A stretch of 11,355 nucleotides of DNA, taken from positions 1-11,355 of the forward strand of contig JAJZFE010000327.1 in NCBI GenBank assembly GCA_021798655.1, written 5' to 3'. The DNA comes from Acidobacteriota bacterium (GTDB lineage Bacteria > Acidobacteriota > Terriglobia > Terriglobales > Acidobacteriaceae). Made by a program: the position numbers and the translations under genes. Positions 6,733 through 11,355 of the stretch are shown here, piece by piece. The stretch's first letter is position 1. Every line of letters begins with the position of its first letter. The notes under the pieces are model-generated. The model did no database searches. It saw only the letters and a list, made by a program, of their open reading frames with translations, and was not told the origin of the DNA.

Positions 6733-8754
6733 ATGCTCTGCACTCACCCATCGCGTCCGCGCAGCCGCGCCCGCACCTCCCTGCTGCACACCTCCCTGCT
6801 GCGCAGCATCGTGCTCTGCCTGGTCTCGGCCGCGTGTGCTGCCACGGCTTCGGCGCAGGCGACGCCGGCCGACTCGCCAGCAGCCACCCCGGCCGGCACG
6901 CTGCCACCCGTCGCACTTCCAGCGCCCTCCACCGCCCCCGCCGCGCCAACGTATCCGCAGATCTCCGCCCACCAGTCCGCCGAGGCCGCCGCTGCCTACA
7001 CCGCGGGCCTCGCGCAGATTCAGCGCAAAGACCTCGCCGCAGCTATCGACCACTTCGCGCGCGCCGCACAGCTGAACCCCGGCAACCGCGACTACGTGCT
7101 CGCCCTGCTGGTCGCTCGCGGCGGCCGCGCCACGCAGCTCCTCCGCCAGGCCGCCACCGCGCAGCAGGCCGGCGATTCCGCCCATGCAGAAACGCTGCTG
7201 CAGCAGGCTCGTGCGCTCGACCCCGACAACGCCGTCGTCGCGCAGCACTTCGGCACCTCGCCCAAACCCGCGCCGCCGCCCGCGCAACTGCCCGCCAACC
7301 AGATCGCCTCCACACTCGCCGGCCCGCTCAAGCTCGATGCCGTCGCCGGCACCAAGAACTTCCACCTGCAGACCGACCCGCGCGGCCTGCTGCAGAAGAT
7401 CTACCAGGCCTACGGCATCACCACCACCTTTGACTCCTCCGTCACCACCGGCGGCAACCTCTCGCTCGACCTCGACAACGTCACCTTCGCCGACGCCACA
7501 CGCATCGCGCTCCAGATGACACACACCTTCGCGGTGCCGGTGCAGCCGCATCAGGTCCTCCTCGTCAAAGACGAGCCCGACTACCGCCAGCAGTTTCAGC
7601 CGCAGATCGAGGAGACCGTCTACCTCCCCGGCTACTCGCAGGACCAGATGACCGAGCTCGCCAACCTGGCGCGTAACGTCTTCGACCTGAAGCAGGTCAC
7701 CGCCAGCTCCACCGGTGGCTACATGCTGCTGCGCGGCGATGCCGAGTCTCTCGACCTCGTCAACGCCACCTTCGCCAACATGCTCGACGGCGGCACCGAC
7801 GTCCTCTTCGACGTCAACCTCTACGAAGTCAGCACCTCCAAGATCAACAACGTCGGCATCGCGTTCCCCAGCTCCATCGGCGTCTTCAGCATCGCGGCCG
7901 AGGCGGACTCGCTCATCAGCACGAACGCCAGCCTCATTCAACAGGCGGTCGCTGGCGGCCTGCTTGTGCTCAATGGCACACCGATCCAGAACCTCATCAC
8001 CGAGATCGAGTTTCTCGTCGGCGCCGGCGTCGTCACCGGCTCGCAGTTCACCAACTTCATGGGCACCTTCGGCGGCGGCCTCGCGTACGCCGGCCTCTAC
8101 CTCGGCTCCAACGCCAGCTTCCAGCTTGCCCTCAACGCCAGCGAGTCGCGCCTGCTTGACTCCATCGAGCTGCGCGCCGGCAGCGGCCAGCCCGCCACCT
8201 TCCGCGCCGGCTCGCGCTATCCCGTCATCACCGGCACCTACAGCTCCGGAGTCAGCTCCGGCCTGGCCTCATCGCTGGCCGGGCTCAACGTCAATGGCAC
8301 CAGCGTCAGCAGCCTCATCAGCCAATACCTCGGCGGCGCACAGGCTTCAGTGCCGCAGTTCCAGTACGAGGACCTCGGCCTTACGCTCAAGCTCACGCCT
8401 ACCGTGCAGCACGGCGGCGAGGTCGGGCTCAAGCTCGATCTCAAGCTCGAAGCGCTCGCCGGCGGGTCCATCAACCAGATTCCTATCCTCGACAATCGCG
8501 CAATGACCTCCACCGTCTCCATTCCGCCCGGCAAGACCGTCATGCTGGCCTCGATGGTCTCGCGCAACGAGATCCGCTCCATCGACGGCGTCCCCGGCCT
8601 CAGCGAGCTGCCCGGCTTCCAGGGCACAGCCAAGGATCGCGAGATCGACACCGACGAGCTGCTCATCTCCATCACGCCGCACATCGTCCGCAACGGTGCC
8701 CTGCACATCGAGAGCCGCGCCCTGGCCGCCGTGCACACCACACCCGCCCCCTGA
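6733..8754 (+). CDS. Secretin-family outer-membrane protein (type II/III secretion, PilQ/GspD-like) with N-terminal TPR region
   Basis: 673 residues. An Arg-rich n-region and hydrophobic stretch (24-39) ending ATASA form a signal peptide cut near 41. A Pro/Ala-rich linker follows (about 42-75), then TPR-like helices (about 82-173, including AIDHFARAAQLNPGN and LLQQARALDPDN). Residues about 203-280 resemble the STN/N0 domain of secretins and about 292-352 an N1-type ring domain. Residues about 357-655 form the secretin channel, clearest at 539-655: VPQFQYEDLGLTLKLTPTV, PILDNRAMTST, GVPGLSELPG and ELLISITPHIVRN. Secretins assemble as outer-membrane rings for protein export, pili or phage release. 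No other secretion or pilus gene is near, so the substrate is unknown. There is no good lipobox. The ATG at 6733 was chosen for the signal peptide; its ribosome site (GAAGA) is weak. The open frame upstream to 6511 overlaps the Fis-type gene and is not protein-like. Confidence 0.88.
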   Translation: MLCTHPSRPRSRARTSLLHTSLLRSIVLCLVSAACAATASAQATPADSPAATPAGTLPPVALPAPSTAPAAPTYPQISAHQSAEAAAAYTAGLAQIQRKDLAAAIDHFARAAQLNPGNRDYVLALLVARGGRATQLLRQAATAQQAGDSAHAETLLQQARALDPDNAVVAQHFGTSPKPAPPPAQLPANQIASTLAGPLKLDAVAGTKNFHLQTDPRGLLQKIYQAYGITTTFDSSVTTGGNLSLDLDNVTFADATRIALQMTHTFAVPVQPHQVLLVKDEPDYRQQFQPQIEETVYLPGYSQDQMTELANLARNVFDLKQVTASSTGGYMLLRGDAESLDLVNATFANMLDGGTDVLFDVNLYEVSTSKINNVGIAFPSSIGVFSIAAEADSLISTNASLIQQAVAGGLLVLNGTPIQNLITEIEFLVGAGVVTGSQFTNFMGTFGGGLAYAGLYLGSNASFQLALNASESRLLDSIELRAGSGQPATFRAGSRYPVITGTYSSGVSSGLASSLAGLNVNGTSVSSLISQYLGGAQASVPQFQYEDLGLTLKLTPTVQHGGEVGLKLDLKLEALAGGSINQIPILDNRAMTSTVSIPPGKTVMLASMVSRNEIRSIDGVPGLSELPGFQGTAKDREIDTDELLISITPHIVRNGALHIESRALAAVHTTPAP

Positions 8755-8782
8755 CCCCTGTGGACAACCACCGTCCTCCCCG

Positions 8783-8811
8783 TTGCATTTCCTACGCACC
8801 CTCGCTATACT
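8783..8811 (+). promoter_or_regulatory. Promoter of the tRNA-Gly/tRNA-Cys operon
   Basis: TTGCAT (8783-8788), a 17-base spacer and TATACT (8806-8811; 5 of 6 consensus bases). Initiation near 8818 would give a leader of under 10 bases before the mature tRNA-Gly at 8826. It sits in the 71-base gap after the secretin stop, so the tRNAs need not rely on read-through. Confidence 0.7.
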
Positions 8812-8825
8812 CAGAGAGTGGCAGG

Positions 8826-8900
8826 GCGGGAGTAGCTCAGTGGTAGAGTGCTTCCTTGCCAAGGAAGATGTCGCCGGTTCGACCCCGGTCTCCCGCTCCA
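8826..8900 (+). tRNA. tRNA-Gly(GCC)
   Basis: A full cloverleaf can be drawn. The acceptor arms GCGGGAG (8826-8832) and CTCCCGC (8890-8896) pair perfectly. The D-arm begins GCTCAG, the anticodon stem CTTCC/GGAAG encloses loop TTGCCAA with anticodon GCC, and the T-arm has loop TTCGACC. The discriminator is T8897 and the CCA end is encoded (8898-8900). It decodes GGC and GGU. First gene of a two-tRNA operon. Confidence 0.98.
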
Positions 8901-8902
8901 AT

Positions 8903-8919
8903 CCTTCTCTTCTTCAGCA
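8903..8919 (+). repeat. Pyrimidine-rich repeat copy 1, after tRNA-Gly
   Basis: CCTTCTCTTC (8903-8912) then CAGCA (8915-8919), starting 2 bases after the encoded CCA. The same 10-mer plus CAGCA recurs after tRNA-Cys. It may be a processing or pausing element, or a relic of local duplication. Confidence 0.5.
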
Positions 8920-8980
8920 AGACCTCTCACTGCTGACGTTGGCGCACGACGCGCCCGGAGAGTTCGGCGTTCGCCCCCGG

Positions 8981-9055
8981 GGCGCGGTACCCAAGTGGTA
9001 AGGGAGAGGTCTGCAAAACCTTTATGCGTCGGTTCGATCCCGACCCGCGCCTCCA
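8981..9055 (+). tRNA. tRNA-Cys(GCA)
   Basis: Acceptor arms GGCGCGG (8981-8987) and CCGCGCC (9045-9051) pair perfectly. The anticodon stem GAGGT/ACCTT (one G-T pair) holds loop CTGCAAA with anticodon GCA. The T-arm has loop TTCGATC, and discriminator T9052 is the expected U73 identity base for tRNA-Cys. CCA is encoded (9053-9055). It lies 80 bases after tRNA-Gly with no promoter visible between, so the two are probably co-transcribed. A Gly-Cys order is also found in the glyW-cysT-leuZ operon of E. coli; no tRNA-Leu follows here. Confidence 0.98.
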
Positions 9056-9058
9056 AAG

Positions 9059-9073
9059 CCTTCTCTTCCAGCA
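9059..9073 (+). repeat. Pyrimidine-rich repeat copy 2, after tRNA-Cys
   Basis: CCTTCTCTTC (9059-9068) directly followed by CAGCA, starting 4 bases after the encoded CCA. It matches copy 1 except that copy 1 has two extra T before CAGCA. Confidence 0.5.
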
Positions 9074-9086
9074 TCGATAAAATGAT

Positions 9087-9100
9087 GGGCATGTCTGCCC
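9087..9100 (-). terminator. Possible weak terminator of hldE
   Basis: On the minus strand GGGCA, loop GACA and TGCCC form a 5-base-pair hairpin, followed by ATCATTTTATC, a T-rich tail. It lies about 30 bases past the hldE stop in the gap to the convergent tRNA operon. The stem is short, so this is only suggestive. Confidence 0.4.
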
Positions 9101-9129
9101 CCCGTTCCGTCTTTCCAAGCCACCTCTCT

Positions 9130-10596
9130 CTAACGGCCCTCGAGCTTCTGAACAATATGACTCGTTGAGTAGCCCTCGATCGTGGGCACGATCTCGACTC
9201 GTCCGCCTGCAGCGATCACCTCTTCATGACCAACCACTGTGTCGACGGTGTAGTCGCCTCCTTTGACAAGAACGTCAGGCTGGAGCGCGCGGATCAGTTC
9301 CAGCGGCGTATCCTCGTCGAAAAGAATAACCGAGTCGACAGCAGCTAACGAGGCAATCACGCGAGCCCTCTCCGTCTCGCCAATGACCGGGCGACTGGGA
9401 CCCTTGAGCCGCTTTACCGAAGCGTCTGTGTTCAACCCCACAATCAGCTTTGAGCCAAACGTGCGGCAGCTTTCGAGCAGCGTGATATGTCCGACGTGGA
9501 GGATATCAAAACAGCCGTTGGTGAAGACGGCAGTCTCACCAGCGGCGCGCCACTCTGCAAGCCGGCTGACCAGGTGCTCTCGACTTTGAATTTTTTCCAC
9601 GGCACTGATGTCGCTCGACGGCGTGAGCGCGAGGATGAGATCGTGCCTGCTGATCGGGACGGTGCCGACCTTGCCCACGACAATGCCCGCGGCCCTGTTT
9701 GCCAACTCGACGGTGGCCGCCAGCCCGAGCCCGGCAGCGAGGCCGGCCGCGAGCATCGCAATCACCGTGTCGCCCGCACCCGAGACATCGAACACCTGTC
9801 GCGCGCGCGCAGGCGAATAGTAGGAGCCGTCGTTCGAGAGAACACGGATGCCCTTCTCGCTCATCGTCACGGCGAGGTGCTCAAAGCCGTGCTGTTTACG
9901 CTGACTCTCTCCGGCGATGAGCAGTTGGTCGAGCATCTCCGCCTTCACGCCAGTTGCAACGGAGAGTTCGTTCAGATTCGGACAGACAACAGTCGCTCCC
10001 GCGTATCTGCCAAGATCCGGCGTCTTCGGATCGACCAGAACAGGAATGCCCAGCGACCGCGCCTGCGCAATGACACGCGCGCATAACTCGGGCGTCACCA
10101 CACCCTTCGAATAGTCCGACAGGATAACGGCACTCACTCCTTGCAGCAGTCGGTCCAACGCTCCCAGCAGCCGTGCGTGGTACTCCATGCCTGGATGCTC
10201 GCGGCTTTCAACATCGACCCGCAGAAGTTGTTGTTGACGACCGATGATGCGTGTCTTGGAGACGGTGGGTAAATCCGTAGCAACGACTCCCGAACACCCG
10301 ATCCCTGCACCCGTCAGCAGCTTCTGGACTTCTGCTGCTTCAGGATCATTGCCCCAAAATCCAGCAACGGAAACAGAACACCCCAGGCCAACCAGATTCA
10401 TAGCCACATTCGCAGCACCGCCGGCGCGATCATAGCGCCTGGCATGGTGCAACACGGGCACCGGAGCTTCAGGCGATATCCTGTCCACTTCGCCGTGTAT
10501 ATATCGATCCAGCATCAGATCGCCGACGACAAGAATCTTTAACCTGCCGAAGCCACTCTCCAGAAGACCGAGCACAGTATGTAATTCAGGAATCAT
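9130..10596 (-). CDS. hldE: Bifunctional heptose-7-phosphate kinase / heptose-1-phosphate adenylyltransferase HldE (RfaE)
   Basis: 488 residues (E. coli HldE is 477). The kinase domain phosphorylates D-glycero-D-manno-heptose 7-phosphate at C1. The second domain adenylylates heptose 1-phosphate, giving the ADP-heptose precursor of LPS inner core; both act in the cytoplasm. The N-terminal PfkB/ribokinase-type kinase covers about 15-320: substrate loop GGAANVAMNLVGLG (59-72), PNLNE (206-210) and catalytic anion-hole motif GAGD (273-276). The nucleotidyltransferase covers about 350-488: TNGCFDILHVGH (359-370, with the HxGH signature), LKGPSRPV (397-404) and a GYSTSHIV end motif (475-482). No key residue is missing. 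The start at 10596 has TGGAG 10 bases upstream and matches the usual N-terminus; the frame is open to 10626 but that start has no spaced ribosome site. No other heptose gene (gmhA, gmhB, hldD) is in the window. Sampled GC is about 54%, well below the smc region. Confidence 0.96.
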   Translation of the reverse strand: MIPELHTVLGLLESGFGRLKILVVGDLMLDRYIHGEVDRISPEAPVPVLHHARRYDRAGGAANVAMNLVGLGCSVSVAGFWGNDPEAAEVQKLLTGAGIGCSGVVATDLPTVSKTRIIGRQQQLLRVDVESREHPGMEYHARLLGALDRLLQGVSAVILSDYSKGVVTPELCARVIAQARSLGIPVLVDPKTPDLGRYAGATVVCPNLNELSVATGVKAEMLDQLLIAGESQRKQHGFEHLAVTMSEKGIRVLSNDGSYYSPARARQVFDVSGAGDTVIAMLAAGLAAGLGLAATVELANRAAGIVVGKVGTVPISRHDLILALTPSSDISAVEKIQSREHLVSRLAEWRAAGETAVFTNGCFDILHVGHITLLESCRTFGSKLIVGLNTDASVKRLKGPSRPVIGETERARVIASLAAVDSVILFDEDTPLELIRALQPDVLVKGGDYTVDTVVGHEEVIAAGGRVEIVPTIEGYSTSHIVQKLEGR

Positions 10597-10949
10597 GTTA
10601 CGGTTACTCCAAATTGCAGAAGCCATCCGCCGATGAGCCTTGACCGTCCGTCATGCTGACCAATTTCTGCGAGGCCATATCCATCGTTCTGACACGGCGA
10701 AGAGCTGTCACCGTACGCACAGATTGAAAGAGATCTCAAGAGTTCAAGTCGAGCATCGCGATATCTACAAGCCAGCTTGACGTAGGCAAAACACGCACGC
10801 AACGATTAGCATCCCTGGTAGACGCAATTCTGTTACGACAATCCTAGCAGGTCGCTTTGAATGAAACGTTTGCCCCGGACATCCCACCCCGGGGTCTCGA
10901 TCTGTCGATTGCATTCGCGGTAGCAGCGAACGTCATGGCTTCGTCTGGT
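10597..10949. other. AT-richer gap upstream of hldE
   Basis: About 350 bases with no supported gene; lines 10621-10860 count to about 52% GC. The hldE promoter should lie here on the minus strand, but I find no convincing one; TTGAGA-18-TACGGT within about 10695-10725 is a weak possibility. Small hairpins occur at 10873-10894 (6 base pairs) and 10914-10930 (TTCGC/GCGAA). A 69-codon open frame (10593-10802, minus) is discussed as a finding rather than called a gene. Confidence 0.6.
10607..10611 (-). promoter_or_regulatory. Shine-Dalgarno site fixing the hldE start
   Basis: TGGAG on the minus strand lies 10 bases before the ATG at 10596. It would be inside the coding region if the upstream ATG at 10626 were used, which argues for the shorter 488-residue protein. 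Confidence 0.7.
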
Positions 10950-10994
10950 CTGCGGTCTGTGCCGATCGCGTTACTCTCTCGGCACAGACCGCAG
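10950..10994 (-). terminator. Strong 16-bp perfect hairpin, probable terminator of the right-edge gene
   Basis: Arms 10950-10965 and 10979-10994 are perfect 16-base inverted repeats around a 13-base loop. The hairpin begins 14 bases after the TAG stop (11011-11009) of the minus-strand partial gene. No T-run follows on the minus strand, so it may act in a Rho-linked or RNA-stabilising way instead of as a classic intrinsic terminator. Confidence 0.7.
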
Positions 10995-11008
10995 CTCGAC
11001 TTCGTGGC

Positions 11009-11355
11009 CTACTGAATCGTCAGCTTCACGACCGTGGTGTGTGTGATGTTGCCAGAGCTTGCCGTCAGGACAAGGTTGTAGTTGCTGGGCGGCGGCAGAG
11101 GCGCCGATCCTCCGCAGCCATTCAAGCCCGCAACACTTCCAGATAGCGTCAGCGCAAGAGCCACCATCATCGTGACTCGGCGCAACCGCCGTCTACCCGT
11201 GCGTCCCGCAATCAACAGCAACGGAAGTCCGAGGAACGCAAGCCACTCGCCGGCCACGGCGCGCTGGTGCGCGTGCCGCGACTCCGCGTCCTTCGACTCC
11301 CCGTGCTTCGACTCTATAGCGCCACCCGCGGTGTTCGGCATCATCGCCACCGTCG
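11009..11355 (-). CDS. C-terminal part of a surface/exported protein with a membrane hairpin and Cys-Gly-Gly tail (5' end outside window)
   Basis: At least 115 residues; the frame remains open at the window edge, so the start is not seen. The GTG at 11350 is only the first possible start in view. Counting from that GTG, residues 1-34 are polar and look like a linker. WLAFLGLPLLLIAG (36-49) is a membrane segment, RTGRRRLRR (50-58) a strongly basic turn, and about 59-76 a second membrane segment ending GLNGCGG (75-81). A Pro-rich stretch and a beta-rich end follow (YNLVLTASSGNITHTTVVK, 91-109). The topology suggests that both ends are outside with the basic turn in the cytoplasm. The final strands resemble the ends of Ig-like or other beta-sandwich repeats. 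I associate this layout with large Acidobacteria surface proteins; that is recollection, not a search result. The hairpin at 10950-10994 follows. Confidence 0.65.
   Translation of the reverse strand, partial: TVAMMPNTAGGAIESKHGESKDAESRHAHQRAVAGEWLAFLGLPLLLIAGRTGRRRLRRVTMMVALALTLSGSVAGLNGCGGSAPLPPPSNYNLVLTASSGNITHTTVVKLTIQ

Noticed and set aside
6733..6855. Lipoprotein signal in the secretin (SAAC at residues 32-35)
   Set aside because: The -3 position is Ser instead of Leu/Val/Ile, and a good signal peptidase I site (ATASA) follows, so ordinary cleavage is more likely.
8811..9168. Small frames on both strands across the tRNA genes
   Set aside because: They translate tRNA sequence (for example GSIPTRAS and GVEPATSS strings that recur in mis-annotated genomes).
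8981..11355. Integrated element at tRNA-Cys with an att duplication
   Set aside because: No second copy of the tRNA-Cys 3' end and no integrase or phage gene within the window; only the GC drop remains as a hint.
1..11355. CRISPR array, insertion sequence or toxin-antitoxin pair
   Set aside because: No regularly spaced direct repeats, no transposase-like protein or terminal inverted repeats, and no recognisable toxin or antitoxin frame were seen on either strand.

Overview
The window looks like chromosomal DNA from an Acidobacteriota bacterium, probably family Acidobacteriaceae (Terriglobus/Granulicella/Edaphobacter type). The evidence is high GC (about 70% over smc in lines counted by hand), Gram-negative envelope genes (a secretin, and hldE for heptose), and at the right edge a surface-protein C-terminus with a basic membrane hairpin, a CGG motif and a beta-rich tail of a kind I associate with this group. 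The assignment is inference; there is no rRNA or ribosomal protein gene here to confirm it.

Layout. (1) 24-1356, minus strand: an exported protein of unknown function with TPR-like helices, an OB-like C-terminal segment and a His-rich tail, followed by a perfect 12-bp hairpin. (2) 1357-1859: a divergent promoter region. It holds a TATAAT promoter for the left gene, a TTGATT-17-TACGAT promoter for smc, and a perfect DnaA box exactly at the centre of an imperfect dyad just upstream of the smc -35. (3) 1860-8754, plus strand: four co-directional genes, smc (TTG start, with a roughly 100-residue acidic insertion in the N-terminal ATPase head), cvpA, a 95-aa stand-alone Fis-type regulator (TTG start) and a TPR-containing secretin. 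Gaps are 18, 86 and 59 bp, so smc-cvpA are very likely co-transcribed and the rest may be. (4) 8783-9055, plus strand: a tRNA-Gly(GCC)-tRNA-Cys(GCA) operon with a good promoter and encoded CCA ends. (5) 9087-10596, minus strand: bifunctional hldE, convergent with the tRNAs and clearly lower in GC. (6) 10597-11008: an AT-richer gap ending in a perfect 16-bp hairpin. (7) 11009-11355, minus strand: the C-terminal end of a protein that runs off the window.

How the genes fit together. SMC compacts and segregates the chromosome. CvpA is an inner-membrane protein often found near envelope and cell-cycle genes. The Fis-type protein could regulate its own cluster, and the secretin would form an outer-membrane channel, although no other secretion or pilus gene is visible. 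HldE supplies ADP-heptose precursors for LPS core. I see no IS element, integrase, CRISPR array or toxin system. No clearly new multi-gene system is evident. The items most worth checking are the DnaA-box dyad before smc, the SMC head insertion, the orphan secretin with its linked Fis-type regulator, and the membrane-hairpin/Cys tail of the truncated surface protein.
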